A stretch of DNA of 64,000 nt from positions 120,983 through 184,982 of the forward strand of contig NZ_VOSM01000010.1 of the NCBI RefSeq assembly GCF_007997015.1, written 5' to 3'. Below are positions 25,727 through 34,707 of the stretch, piece by piece. Each line of letters starts with the position of its first letter. Position 1 is the first letter of the stretch. Position numbers and translations under genes: made by a program. This DNA is from Lujinxingia vulgaris (lineage in GTDB: Bacteria > Myxococcota_A > Bradymonadia > Bradymonadales > Bradymonadaceae). The notes below the pieces were generated by a model, which saw only the letters and a program-made list of their open reading frames with translations, did not search any database and was not told the DNA's origin.

Positions 25727-26266
25727 TTGAGCAAACCCACCTTAGACGGCAAGCCTTCCCGGGCGATCATCGCGCTGGGCACCAACCTGGGCGATCGGGC
25801 CCTGGCGCTCAAGCGCGCGCTCGACGCCCTCGACCACCTGCCGCGCAGCGGCCTGGGCGCGCTCAGCGCGTTTTATGAGACGCAGCCACGCATTGTCGAG
25901 GACCAACCGCTCTTTTTAAACGCCTGCGCCGAGCTCTTCACCGAGCTTGCTCCTCTCGATCTTCTCGACGGGCTGCTCGCCATTGAGCGCGCGATGGGGC
26001 GAGTGCGTCTGCAGCCGAAGGGACCGCGAGCGATCGATCTGGATCTTTTGTTTTATGACGATCAGACGCTCGATCATCCCCGGCTGACCCTGCCGCATCC
26101 GGCGATTGCCGAGCGGGCTTTTGTGCTCGTGCCCCTCTGCGATATCGCCGCCGAGCTTGAGCATCCCGTGCTCGGCGTGAGCGCCCAAAAGCTTCTCGAA
26201 GGCTGTGAGGATGCGGGCTGGGTAAGGGAGTTCGAAGAGGCGCCGGCGCTGACTCTTTTGTTCTGA
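25727..26266 (+). CDS. folK: 2-amino-4-hydroxy-6-hydroxymethyldihydropteridine diphosphokinase
   Basis: HPPK of folate synthesis: transfers pyrophosphate from ATP to the pterin alcohol. A 179-residue protein with IIALGTNLGDRALALKRALD, ALSAFYETQPRIVEDQPLFL, NACAELFTELAPLDLL, IERAMGRVRLQPKGPRAIDL and DLLFYDDQTLDHPRLTLPHP, all family signatures (Asp residues of the Mg site in AIDLDLL). The start is TTG at 25727, since no ATG fits; GGGAG is a little upstream. No other folate gene is adjacent. Confidence 0.95.
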   Translation: MSKPTLDGKPSRAIIALGTNLGDRALALKRALDALDHLPRSGLGALSAFYETQPRIVEDQPLFLNACAELFTELAPLDLLDGLLAIERAMGRVRLQPKGPRAIDLDLLFYDDQTLDHPRLTLPHPAIAERAFVLVPLCDIAAELEHPVLGVSAQKLLEGCEDAGWVREFEEAPALTLLF

Positions 26267-26357
26267 TTTCTTTTGATAAAAGGTGAATGAAATCAGTGGC
26301 TTGCGTGGCTTTTGGCTTCTCAGTCGTCCTTCATCAAAACCCACCCGATCGTCCTGA

Positions 26358-28403
26358 TTAACCTACGCCTAAAAACCTCGCCTGAACCGCCCGCAGCTCA
26401 TCGCGCAACCTGGCAGCATCCTCGAAACGCAGCTCCCGGGCGGCGACCTTCATGGCCTCGCGCAACTTCTCGATGCGTTTCTCCAGAAGCTGGGGTGTCT
26501 CCTCGGCGCCGGGGCTCAGCACGCCGGAGGTGTCGTCGAGCAGCGCCGCGGCCTTCTCGTAAGGGCTGGCATCGGGCGCGGCGTCGGGGTCCGGCGGAAC
26601 GTGCTGCTCCAGGTCGGAGATCTTTTTGGTGATCGTGCGCGGCGTGATGCCGTGGGCCTCGTTGTAAGCGAGCTGAATCTCGCGGCGGCGGTTGGTCTCC
26701 TCGACCGCCTCTTTGATGGAGCGGGTGAGGGTGTCGGCATAAAGGATGACTTTGCCTTTGGAGTTACGCGCAGCACGCCCGATGGTCTGAATCAGGCTGC
26801 GCGTCGAGCGCAAGAATCCCTCTTTATCGGCGTCGAGAATCGCCACCAGACTGACCTCGGGGATGTCCAGGCCCTCACGCAGAAGGTTGATGCCGATGAG
26901 CACGTCGAAGACGCCTTTTCGCAGGTCGCGAATTAAGTTCATGCGCTCGATGGTGTCGATGTCGCTGTGCAGGTAGCGCACCTTCACGCCGAGCTCTTCG
27001 AGGTATTCGGTGAGATCTTCGCTCATGCGTTTGGTGAGCGTTGTGACGAGCACGCGTTCGCCGGCGTCGACGCGCTGGCGAATCTCGCCATAGACGTCGT
27101 CGACCTGCTCGAGCGCCGGGCGGATCTCGATCTCCGGGTCGATGAGGCCGGTCGGGCGGATGATCTGCTCGACGACCACGCCCTCGCATTTCTCAAGCTC
27201 GTAGTCGCCCGGGGTGGCCGAGACGAAGATCACCTGGTTGATGTGATTCTCCCACTCCTCGAACTTCATGGGGCGGTTGTCCATCGCGCTGGGCAGGCGA
27301 AAGCCGTGCTCCACCAGCGTGGTCTTGCGGGAGCGGTCGCCGCGGTACATGCCGCCGATCTGCGGCACGGTGACGTGCGACTCGTCGATGACCAGCAGGT
27401 AGTCGTCGGGGAAGTAGTCGAAAAGGCAGGGCGGGGCAGCGCCCGGGTCGCGGCCGGAGAAGTGGCGCGAGTAGTTCTCAATCCCGTTGCAGAAGCCCAT
27501 CGTCGCGATCATCTCCAGGTCGAACTGGGTGCGCTGCTCCAGGCGCTGGGCCTCCAGCAGCATCCCGCGCGCCACGAGCTCCTCTAAACGCTCGCGCAGC
27601 TCGGCCTTGATGGACTCCATCGCCAGCTTCTTCTTCTCGGGGAGCACGGCGTAGTGGGTGTTGGGGTAGACGGCGATCTTTTCCAGCTGGCGCAGCCGCT
27701 TTCCGCGCAAAGGATCGATCTCGTAGATCGCCTCGACCTCGTCGCCGAAAAACTCGATGCGAATCGCCTTATCCTCCTCGTGCGCCGGGAAGATTTCCAC
27801 GACATCGCCCCGCACCCGGAAGGTGCCGCGGTGGAAGTCCATGTCGCGACGCTTGAACTGCATCTCCACCAACTTCTCCAGCACACTATCTCGCCGTACC
27901 TCGTCGCCCTCCTCCAGGAACAACAACATCCCCATATAGGCCTCGCCGCTCCCCAGGCCGTAGATGCAGCTGACCGAGGCCACGATGAGCACGTCGTTGC
28001 GCTCAAAGAGGCTGCGCGTGGCGGAGTGGCGCATGCGGTCGATGGCGTCGTTGATCGCCGAATCTTTCTCGATGAAGGTGTCGGTCGAGGGGATGTACGC
28101 CTCGGGCTGGTAGTAGTCGTAATAACTTACGAAATACTCCACCGCGTTATGGGGGAAGAGCTCTTTGAATTCGGCGTAAAGCTGCGCGGCCAGCGTCTTG
28201 TTGGGCGCCATCACGAGCGTCGGTTTGTTGACCTGCGCCACCGTGTTGGCGATCGCAAAGGTCTTGCCCGTGCCGGTCGCCCCGAGCAGCGTCTGGTAGC
28301 GCTCCCCGCGCTGCAAGCCCTCGACCATCTGCTTGATGGCGGTGGGCTGGTCCCCCTCTGGCGAGTATTCGGTCACAAGCTCGAACTTTCTGGACTCTCG
28401 CAC
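26358..28403 (-). CDS. uvrB: Excinuclease ABC subunit B
   Basis: DNA-damage recognition helicase of nucleotide excision repair; works with UvrA and UvrC. About 681 residues with Walker [12 protein letters not shown], the beta-hairpin region [20 protein letters not shown], helicase motifs [57 protein letters not shown], and a C-terminal UVR domain ([32 protein letters not shown]). Start placed at GTG 28403 ([10 protein letters not shown]) after AGAGG; a longer frame from 28481 adds 26 residues not found in UvrB proteins. Confidence 0.95.
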   Translation of the reverse strand: MRESRKFELVTEYSPEGDQPTAIKQMVEGLQRGERYQTLLGATGTGKTFAIANTVAQVNKPTLVMAPNKTLAAQLYAEFKELFPHNAVEYFVSYYDYYQPEAYIPSTDTFIEKDSAINDAIDRMRHSATRSLFERNDVLIVASVSCIYGLGSGEAYMGMLLFLEEGDEVRRDSVLEKLVEMQFKRRDMDFHRGTFRVRGDVVEIFPAHEEDKAIRIEFFGDEVEAIYEIDPLRGKRLRQLEKIAVYPNTHYAVLPEKKKLAMESIKAELRERLEELVARGMLLEAQRLEQRTQFDLEMIATMGFCNGIENYSRHFSGRDPGAAPPCLFDYFPDDYLLVIDESHVTVPQIGGMYRGDRSRKTTLVEHGFRLPSAMDNRPMKFEEWENHINQVIFVSATPGDYELEKCEGVVVEQIIRPTGLIDPEIEIRPALEQVDDVYGEIRQRVDAGERVLVTTLTKRMSEDLTEYLEELGVKVRYLHSDIDTIERMNLIRDLRKGVFDVLIGINLLREGLDIPEVSLVAILDADKEGFLRSTRSLIQTIGRAARNSKGKVILYADTLTRSIKEAVEETNRRREIQLAYNEAHGITPRTITKKISDLEQHVPPDPDAAPDASPYEKAAALLDDTSGVLSPGAEETPQLLEKRIEKLREAMKVAARELRFEDAARLRDELRAVQARFLGVG

Positions 28404-28738
28404 GGCCACACCTCTGCTTCTCTGCTTCGTTCCGGTAAACCACCGCTTCGCCACGGCGACCCTGCGCCGGCGCATCACCACCTGCGATCCGGCGCGTTTT
28501 CACATGAATGGTAAGCGCCAGAATGCCGGTACATCTGTACAGGCGTAGGTGGGGAAGATCAACGGTTGGGTCCGAGAACTATTCCAGCCGATGGTCAGCC
28601 AACTCGGTGGGGGGAAACGACGTTCTTGGGGTTCTTACTTTTTGTGCTTTGTTTTATGTGGGATGGGGAAGATCGCGCACGTCGCCGCGAACGTGCGAGC
28701 GGTGCGGAGTGTCAGAATGCCCGTCTTCAGGAGGTTTT

Positions 28739-29188
28739 ATGAGTAAAGACCCTTACGATCTTATGGCGAACTACGACTACCGGAAGACGGAAGAGTACAA
28801 GCGGCATGAGCGTGCAATGGCGGAGCTTGACGCGATGACCCCGGAGGAACAGCGCCAGACGCTGATCGATGCCGGGATTCTCAACGAGGACGGGGAGCTT
28901 GTGGAGCGTTACGGGGGTACCGCGCCGAATCCGGAAGAAGAGGATGACTGGAACTTTGAGAATCGCTCAGCAAGCGACAATGCGATGAGTGAAAGCCCTT
29001 ATGATCTCATGGCCAACTACGATTACCGCAAGACGGAAGAGTACAAGCTCCATGAACGGGCGATGGCCGCGTTTGATGCAATGACCGACGAGGAACAGCG
29101 CCAGACGCTGATCGATGCCGGGATTCTCAACGAGGACGGTGAACTGGTGGAGCGTTACGGGGGTACCGCGCCCAATCCAGAAGATTGA
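28739..29188 (+). CDS. Internally duplicated small acidic protein
   Basis: A 149-residue cytoplasmic protein made of two near-identical halves, each about 65 residues: YDLMANYDYRKTEEYKxHER, AMAxxDAMTxEEQRQTLIDA, GILNEDGELVERYGGTAPNP. A Met at residue 83 lies between them after a short linker, so a second start at 28985 is possible. Strong AGGAGG before the first ATG. Not assigned to a family. The duplication is clean and recent-looking (nearly identical DNA). Confidence 0.75.
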   Translation: MSKDPYDLMANYDYRKTEEYKRHERAMAELDAMTPEEQRQTLIDAGILNEDGELVERYGGTAPNPEEEDDWNFENRSASDNAMSESPYDLMANYDYRKTEEYKLHERAMAAFDAMTDEEQRQTLIDAGILNEDGELVERYGGTAPNPED

Positions 29189-29221
29189 GCGACGCGCCTT
29201 CTCGTTGAGAGCAAGCCGAGA

Positions 29222-29268
29222 GCAAAAAGACGCCGGCGCGGCCTTGAGGGGCCGCGCCGGCTTTTTTG
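29222..29268 (+). terminator. Intrinsic terminator
   Basis: Stem GCCGGCGCGGCC (29232-29243) against GGCCGCGCCGGC (29250-29261), then six T. It ends the duplicated-protein gene. Confidence 0.9.
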
Positions 29269-29296
29269 TGTGGCGAGGTCGTGTGCCTCTCAGGCG

Positions 29297-29446
29297 TCAA
29301 TCCCCCGCAGGTGCCGCCACCTCGCTGGCTTCGGCGGAGCTGGCTTCGGCGGTGTCGGAAGACTGGGGTTGGGCATCCAGCGCGAGCACGATGGCGACTA
29401 CGGCGATCAGCGCGACGATGGCGAGTGTGATCAGGACCTGTTTCAT
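29297..29446 (-). CDS. Small single-pass membrane protein
   Basis: A 49-residue protein: MKQVLITLAIVALIAVVAIV as membrane helix, then a Ser/Ala/Glu-rich tail ending APAGD. A perfect AGGAGGGAGG site lies just before the ATG at 29446, which makes this a real gene despite its size. No family known. Confidence 0.7.
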   Translation of the reverse strand: MKQVLITLAIVALIAVVAIVLALDAQPQSSDTAEASSAEASEVAAPAGD

Positions 29447-29611
29447 CGCCTCCCTCCTGGCGAGTGGGTGGGGCGCCCGGGCGCACGCTTCTGGCGTGGC
29501 GCGCGGGTGGTCTGCCCCGGTTTGGGTAGTCAATGATGGCAGCCTACCGCGAAGGAGGGAGGTAAAAAAGAGGGGAGATGTAGCGAATGGTGAAGAGAAG
29601 ACCAACACGCA

Positions 29612-29971
29612 TCATTCATCCCCATCGCTCCAGAGATCGGGCAAAACCTCGAACTCGCCAGCAAATCGCGGGTCTTCGCGAGGCTCCTTCATCCATTTGA
29701 GCTCGTCGACCAGGCGTGCGAGGCGATGATCGATGACCGCCCCCTCAAAGGTGGTTTCCGAAATGTTTTCGACGGGGTCGCGGGGCAGCGTGACAGGCTC
29801 CAGACGATCGAACCAGACGCTCAGTGGGTGAAGAAACACAACTCCCCGATCCAGCAGATAAGGCTTTTGTTCGACAGGCAAAATCGCCCAGGTGTCGCCG
29901 TAAAGGACCGCGACGATGGGGTGGTGGGCAACCATGTAGAATCGCGTTTTTTTAATCAGGGGTAAGGGCAT
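29612..29971 (-). CDS. Small hypothetical protein
   Basis: A 119-residue soluble protein (MPLPLIKKTRFYMVAHHPIV ... PDLWSDGDE) with GAAGGAAG before the ATG. It holds AVLYGDTWAILPVEQKPYLL and a Glu/Asp-rich C-terminus. No family recognised. It is in a row of small minus-strand genes (29.6-31.1 kb) separated by about 75-95 bases. Size and neighbourhood would suit an immunity or accessory protein, but this is only a suggestion. Confidence 0.6.
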   Translation of the reverse strand: MPLPLIKKTRFYMVAHHPIVAVLYGDTWAILPVEQKPYLLDRGVVFLHPLSVWFDRLEPVTLPRDPVENISETTFEGAVIDHRLARLVDELKWMKEPREDPRFAGEFEVLPDLWSDGDE

Positions 29972-30064
29972 GTCGCTTCCTTCAGAAATAAAGAGTGGAG
30001 GGCATGTAAGTGACTGTAGATATTGATGAATTGGGGGGGGGGTTAAATGGACGATATGGCGCGC

Positions 30065-30583
30065 CTAAAACCCGACTGGAATCCGTACTTTTGAAGGTAA
30101 TGCGTCGTGGATCCGATGTACCTCGGAGGGCACATAATCGCCCTCGCCATACGCCTGAATGAGCGCATCGAAGCTCCAGCGATTCGCCTTTTTACCCGCC
30201 ACCTGCCGCGTCACGATGTTGAGGATCGCCGCACCAATCTGCGACTCGCCATCGACGCAAAAACGTCGAAACGCCGCGCGCGTCTGATACCCCTTCAGCA
30301 CCGCCAGCGTGATGTCGTCCAGGTCGCCGGGGATGTCTTCAAAACGCGTAAGCCGCTCGCCATCGACCGTGGCGACCTCCAGCGCACGGCAGAAGTAGGC
30401 GGCGAGCACGGCGAAGGCGATGTCGTCGAGCTCCAGGCCCGGCGAGTCGCGGAGGTCGAGGGCGGCTTCAACGAGCCGGGTGGTGAGGGGATCGGCGGTG
30501 AGTTCGCTCTGGTGGAACCAGCGTGTGGTTACGGGGGAGAGGAGGTCGTGGGTTTGGGGGTCGAGGGTGAGGGTCGAGGGCAT
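30065..30583 (-). CDS. Hypothetical protein
   Basis: A 172-residue helical soluble protein (MPSTLTLDPQTHDLLSPVTT ...). Repeated acidic helices LELDDIAFAVLAAYFCRALE and DLDDITLAVLKGYQTRAAFR suggest an internal duplication of a helix-loop pattern (DDIxxAVLxxY). The tail QAYGEGDYVPSEVHRIHDAL is polar. AAGGAT precedes the ATG. Family unknown. The next gene upstream ends 76 bases away on the same strand. Confidence 0.65.
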   Translation of the reverse strand: MPSTLTLDPQTHDLLSPVTTRWFHQSELTADPLTTRLVEAALDLRDSPGLELDDIAFAVLAAYFCRALEVATVDGERLTRFEDIPGDLDDITLAVLKGYQTRAAFRRFCVDGESQIGAAILNIVTRQVAGKKANRWSFDALIQAYGEGDYVPSEVHRIHDALPSKVRIPVGF

Positions 30584-30659
30584 CGTAGAGATCCTTTACG
30601 TGGATGAAGTCGTTGTGCGTTGTGAGGATCACGCATCGGTGCCCCCGGAATTTGTCCTC

Positions 30660-31097
30660 TCAAACGTGTTGGCGTTTCGCATCCTCAACGCGGCGACGCG
30701 CAAGCTCGTCATCACCCCAGGCGGTCGTACCCACAACATATGCCGCCACTCGCCGATGGAGCTCTTCAGGCGCGGTGTTGGGGGGAACCTCATCGCCCAC
30801 AAACCACCAAATTTTATGGTCGGGCACATATGTGATGTCGACATAGTCGCCGTGTGGCACTCCCAACCAGATTTTGTCGCCATCGCGCTCCACAATGAGC
30901 TGGTCGGCAAGCGTGGGATCACTGGCGTCGATGACGAAGGGGGCGAAGACGGCGGTCAACGCGTCATAAAGCGCCTGAGCATCGGTGTGGCTGGAGAGCG
31001 CGGCTTCAATCTGCTCCTGCAACGCGTCGCCAAGGGCAACGACCGCGTCGTACCAGGCGTCCGGATCCATCGTCGAAATATCAGGAAGTTTGCTCAT
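30660..31097 (-). CDS. Hypothetical protein, immunity-like size
   Basis: A 145-residue acidic soluble protein (MSKLPDISTMDPDAWYDAVV ...) with ALYDALTAVFAPFVIDASDP, IWLGVPHGDYVDITYVPDHK and IWWFVGDEVPPNT. GGAG lies before the ATG at 31097. I do not recognise a family. It is first of a small minus-strand row with 30065-30583 and 29612-29971. Confidence 0.65.
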   Translation of the reverse strand: MSKLPDISTMDPDAWYDAVVALGDALQEQIEAALSSHTDAQALYDALTAVFAPFVIDASDPTLADQLIVERDGDKIWLGVPHGDYVDITYVPDHKIWWFVGDEVPPNTAPEELHRRVAAYVVGTTAWGDDELARRRVEDAKRQHV

Positions 31098-31286
31098 CTC
31101 ACGCTCCGCTGCAGGTCGGGCCGAAAGCCCGGGTTGGGTGAAGGACTCCCTCCATATAGCGGGCCGAAGTGCCAGCTGCGAATGCTAAAATACTCGTAAA
31201 ACGACCATTGAAGGTTTCGCAGATCGCGTTCCCCCTCGCTATCTCTGAGGTGAGAACACGCTTTCACATCCACCTGAGGAGACACC

Positions 31287-31640
31287 ATGAGCTTCTTTAT
31301 CCCGGACCGCAGCAACCGCCCCACCGACGCCGACGACCCCACCGGCGGCACCCGCGAGCTGGCCACCGACAAACCTCCTAAAACCATCGAGTTGGTTGAC
31401 GGGCGGGTGGCGGTCGTGGAGGCCGCCAGCGTCGATGGTTTTCATATGGTCTATTATTACTTCGACGCCACAGGCCTGGAGGGGGCCACGACCGCGGATC
31501 TGCAAGCGTTTATGGCGCGCTCCGGAATGGCGTTTGGCTCCAGGCATCCGGACGTTTCGATACATCTCTCAAGCTCGGCGACAAAGGACGCGCAGGGGAG
31601 GGGGATCTGGGAGTTTTGTGTGACGTATGATTGGGGATGA
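31287..31640 (+). CDS. Hypothetical protein upstream of the 42-bp array
   Basis: A 117-residue soluble protein (MSFFIPDRSNRPTDADDPTG ...) with the well-placed ribosome site TGAGGAGACACC. The C-terminal part is beta-rich (VAVVEAASVDGFHMVYYYFD, GIWEFCVTYDWG). Family unknown. Its stop at 31638-31640 is only 11 bases before the first unit of the 42-bp repeat array. Confidence 0.65.
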   Translation: MSFFIPDRSNRPTDADDPTGGTRELATDKPPKTIELVDGRVAVVEAASVDGFHMVYYYFDATGLEGATTADLQAFMARSGMAFGSRHPDVSIHLSSSATKDAQGRGIWEFCVTYDWG

Positions 31641-31650
31641 GGGGGGAAGG

Positions 31651-31999
31651 GCGGAAGCGTCCGGCTCCCGAGGTAAAAATTTCTCTCCCGGGGCGGAAGC
31701 GTCCGGCCCCCGAGGTAAAAATTTATCTCCCGAGGCGGAAGGCTCCGGGCATGGGGCGAAAAATCTGCGCGAAGGTACGGAAAGTTCCGGGCTATTGGCG
31801 AAAAATCTGCGCAGACATGCGGAACGATCCGGGTATAGGGCGAAAAATCTGCGCCGATATCCGGAAGTTTCCGGCCCCCGAAGTAAAAATTTCTCTCTAG
31901 AGGCGGAAGGCTCCGGGCCAGGAGCGAAAAATTTCGCTCGGGAGGCGGAAGCGTCCGGCTCCCGAGGTAGAAATTTCTCTCCCGGGGCGGAAAGCTCCG
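31651..31999. repeat. Tandem repeat array, exact 42-bp period, two dyads per unit
   Basis: Eight full units and one partial unit start at 31651, 31693, 31735, 31777, 31819, 31861, 31903, 31945 and 31987, every step exactly 42. Most units keep CGGA-N4-TCCG (in 31861 CCGGAAGTTTCCGG) near the start. About 21 bases on they keep an A-tract AAAAAT framed by short inverted arms that change together (GAG/CTC, GCG/CGC, AGCGAAA/TTTCGCT). Forward frames stay open because 42 is a multiple of three, but no ribosome site supports translation. Confidence 0.9.
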
Positions 32000-32043
32000 T
32001 GTTTTCTGTGAGATGTTTCGTCTCCCCCCTCCACCGCCCTCCC

Positions 32044-34485
32044 TTAATTGAGAAAATTCACCAGCTCCTCCGGCGGAATCACCCCCTGGCGGGCGAGGTC
32101 GATGGCGCGTTCGGCGAGCGGTGTGACGCCGCTGGCCTGGGCGGCCTGGCGCAGGCCGGAGGAGGGTTCGTCGGCGGCCAGGGCGGCGCGGAGTTGGTCG
32201 GTCAGCGGCATGAGTTCGACGACCGGGGTGCGGCCGCGGGTGCCGTCGCCGGCGCAGGCCGGGCAGCCGGCGCCGCGGTAGGTTTTAAAGCCCATGGGGG
32301 CGCCCTGGGGGAAGAGCTTTTGGGTGAAGGCGACCGGGGCGGTGAAGGGTTCGCGGCAGTTGTCGCAGATGCGGGCGGCGCTGCGCTGGGTGAGGATGGC
32401 GCTTAAGCCGTGGGCCAGGGCTTCGACGGGGACGCCGAACTCGCGCAGGCCCTGCAGCACGTGCAGGGCGCTCTTGCCGTGGAGGACGCCGACCACGCGC
32501 ACGCCGCGGCGGGCCAGGTTGAGGGCCTGCATGACGGTCTGGGGGTCGGGGAAGTCGCCGATGCCGAGGACGTCGACGTCAAAACGTACGAACTCGGAGA
32601 TGGCGGCGTCGAAGCCAAAGCCGCGCTCGGGTTGGATGAGCGCCTGCTGCACGCCGGGGATGGTGGCAAGGATGTCGTCTTCCAGCGAGGCGACCTTGAG
32701 ACGGCGGTCGGCGCCCAGGCGTTTGAGCAGCGCGTAGAAGGTCTGGGACTTTTGTTCGTGGCGCGGACCCACAATCAAAAAGAGGCCCGGGGGGCCCTGG
32801 AGGACCGCATCAAGCTCGCCGACCACCTCCTCATCAAAGCCGAGCTCTTCGAGTCCCGCAGGCTCCTCGCCGCGGGAGAGGAGCTTGATGGAGAGCTGTT
32901 CGCCGAGGATCGAGGGCATCACGTGGATGTGCAGGTGGTAGGTGCGGGCGTCGCGCACCCAGGAGAGGCGGCCGCGCTGGGGGATGACCTGCTCCAGGGG
33001 GTCGAGATGCGCGCTCATCTTCAAAAATTCGACGAGGTAGGTGATCTCGGGGGCGTCAAAGGCCAGCTCGGCCACCTCGGTCAGCCCGGAGGCCATGCGC
33101 AGGCGCACCGAGGCGCCGTCGGGCTGGTTGTCGATGTGGATGGTGGAGGCGGAGACGCGGTGGGCGGCGCGCAGCACGTTTTCGAACTTCTGTTCGACGC
33201 GGGTTTTCAGGTTGTCTTCGTGCACATCGCCCGGGCGGCGGCCTTCGAGCAGGGTGTTCCAGAGGTGGTCGAACTCCTCGTGGCTCACCAGATAGGTCTC
33301 AATCTGGGTGGCGTCGAGGATGCGGGCCAGCTCGATGGTGGGGGCGTCCGGGTCGACCGTGGCGACGGTGAGGCGGCCCTGGTAGACGAGCAGCGGGATC
33401 ACCTGGTGGTGGCGCAAGAAGGCCCGCGGCACCGAGTAGACGAGCTCGTGGTCGGCGATCTTTAAGAGCGTGTCGACCGGCGCGAGCAGAAAGCCGCGCT
33501 GAATGGCGAGCGCCTTGATGAGATCGCGCTCCTGGATGCGGGCGCTCTCGACCAGCGCCTGACCCAATCGCTGGCCGCGGGCGTCGGCTTCGAGGGCGGC
33601 GAGCTCGATGTCGGAGCGGTCGGCGACGCCGAGCTCGACGAGGATGTCGCCGAGTTTGGAGGAGAAGCGAAGTTGGCCCAGGCTCTGCTGATCGTAGGTG
33701 TCGGCGCCGGTGCGCTGGATGCAGAGGATCTCGGGGTGTTTGTCGCCCTCGGCCACCGGGACGACCATGCGGCCGCCGATGGCCAGGCGGCCCTTGAGTT
33801 TTTCGGGCACGCGCGGGGCGATGGCCGAGAGCAAAATGGCGTCGTAGGGGGAGTTGAGCGCGTATTCGGTCAGGCGCGGGCCGTGGAGGATGTCGACGTT
33901 GGCGATGCCGAGGCGTTTGAGGCGGCCTTCGGCGAGTTTGGCGAGCGGCAGGCGGCGCTCGACGGAGTAGACGAAGGAGGCCAGGCGGCTGAGCAGCGCG
34001 GCGATGTAGCCGGTGTCGGTGCCGATCTCCAGGACTTTGGCGTTGGGGGTGAGCTCGAGCGCGGCGATGAGTTTGCCGACGACTTCGAGCGGGGGCAGCG
34101 TGGTGGCAGCGCTTAAAGGTTGGTCGGGATCGTCGCCGGTGGCCATGAAGGTGCGGCGGGCGACCTGGTTGAGGACTTCGACGACGCGCGCGTCGTGCAC
34201 GCCGCGGGCGGCGTACCAGGTGGCGTCGTGCTGCTCATGAGGCTCGGGGAGCGCGGGCGGGTCGAGGGCGATCTCGCTGACTTCGCTCAAGACTTCGATC
34301 TCGGGGTCGTCTGCGAAGGGATCGACGAAGGCGTCGCTGACTTCGGAGACCTCGCTGACCTCAGACGCTTCGGTGTCTTCGGAGGCGTCGCTGATTTCGG
34401 AAACTTCGGAGACTTCGGAGACGTCGCTGACTTCGCTGACTTCGCTGACTTCGGAAACTTCAGAAACCTCGGATACTTCGCTCAC
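32044..34485 (-). CDS. Fusion of PCMT-like methyltransferase, MshEN and GspE-type (pseudo)ATPase
   Basis: An 813-residue multidomain protein. Residues 1-55 are SEV-type tripeptide repeats (tandem 9-base DNA units). Residues about 90-270 resemble protein-L-isoaspartate O-methyltransferase (motif I VLEIGTDTGYIAALLSR, later GGRMVVPVAEG), but the N-terminal GQTIS-type motif is replaced (PLSAATTLPP) and the usual GDG reads GPR. Then a GspE_N/MshEN region and the GspE core with Walker A altered to LIVGPRHEQKSQTFY (no GxxGxGK), VDVLGIGDFPDPQ in place of the Glu-containing Walker B, an Asp/His box GVLHGKSAL, and the zinc ribbon CDNCREPF/GCPACAGDGTRGRTP. No pilus genes are adjacent. Both enzyme sites look degenerate. 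Confidence 0.85.
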   Translation of the reverse strand: MSEVSEVSEVSEVSEVSEVSDVSEVSEVSEISDASEDTEASEVSEVSEVSDAFVDPFADDPEIEVLSEVSEIALDPPALPEPHEQHDATWYAARGVHDARVVEVLNQVARRTFMATGDDPDQPLSAATTLPPLEVVGKLIAALELTPNAKVLEIGTDTGYIAALLSRLASFVYSVERRLPLAKLAEGRLKRLGIANVDILHGPRLTEYALNSPYDAILLSAIAPRVPEKLKGRLAIGGRMVVPVAEGDKHPEILCIQRTGADTYDQQSLGQLRFSSKLGDILVELGVADRSDIELAALEADARGQRLGQALVESARIQERDLIKALAIQRGFLLAPVDTLLKIADHELVYSVPRAFLRHHQVIPLLVYQGRLTVATVDPDAPTIELARILDATQIETYLVSHEEFDHLWNTLLEGRRPGDVHEDNLKTRVEQKFENVLRAAHRVSASTIHIDNQPDGASVRLRMASGLTEVAELAFDAPEITYLVEFLKMSAHLDPLEQVIPQRGRLSWVRDARTYHLHIHVMPSILGEQLSIKLLSRGEEPAGLEELGFDEEVVGELDAVLQGPPGLFLIVGPRHEQKSQTFYALLKRLGADRRLKVASLEDDILATIPGVQQALIQPERGFGFDAAISEFVRFDVDVLGIGDFPDPQTVMQALNLARRGVRVVGVLHGKSALHVLQGLREFGVPVEALAHGLSAILTQRSAARICDNCREPFTAPVAFTQKLFPQGAPMGFKTYRGAGCPACAGDGTRGRTPVVELMPLTDQLRAALAADEPSSGLRQAAQASGVTPLAERAIDLARQGVIPPEELVNFLN

Positions 34486-34508
34486 AGCCTACCTCTCGGT
34501 TTGAACGC

Positions 34509-34543
34509 AAAAAAATGACCCCACGCGCTATCGCATGGGGTCA
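34509..34543 (-). terminator. Intrinsic terminator (for cysS transcript)
   Basis: On the minus strand TGACCCCA (34536-34543) pairs with TGGGGTCA (34516-34523) and is followed by seven T (34509-34515). It lies 165 bases after the cysS stop. Confidence 0.7.
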
Positions 34544-34657
34544 CCCTAGATCAGAGCGTTGCACGTATACAAAGCGAAACGCAGTGGGGCGGTACGCGAG
34601 GGCGCCCACAAAAAACGCCCCTACGGGAGAAAGGCCGTTGCATTCGAAAAGGTGTTG

Positions 34658-34684
34658 GAGATCGGGTGCCAGGCACCCGATCTC
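34658..34684. repeat. 27-base perfect palindrome, GTGCCAGGCAC core
   Basis: Arms GAGATCGGGTGCC (34658-34670) and GGCACCCGATCTC (34672-34684) around one A. The same core recurs near 36716, 39617 and in the array at 41690-41800. Confidence 0.85.
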
Positions 34685-34707
34685 ACCGCCCCCCCCCCTG
34701 ATTGAAA

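Noticed and set aside
28529..28546. TACATCTGTACAGG upstream of uvrB as LexA box
   Set aside because: It is not a clean inverted repeat, lies about 130 bases from the start, and the LexA site of this organism is unknown.
31651..31999. CRISPR array
   Set aside because: The units are contiguous with no unique spacers and there are no cas genes nearby.
31627..32406. A 259-codon open frame through the 42-bp array giving 14-residue repeats
   Set aside because: Open only because 42 is a multiple of three; another forward frame is open too, there is no ribosome site, and the second half runs antisense over the GspE-like gene.
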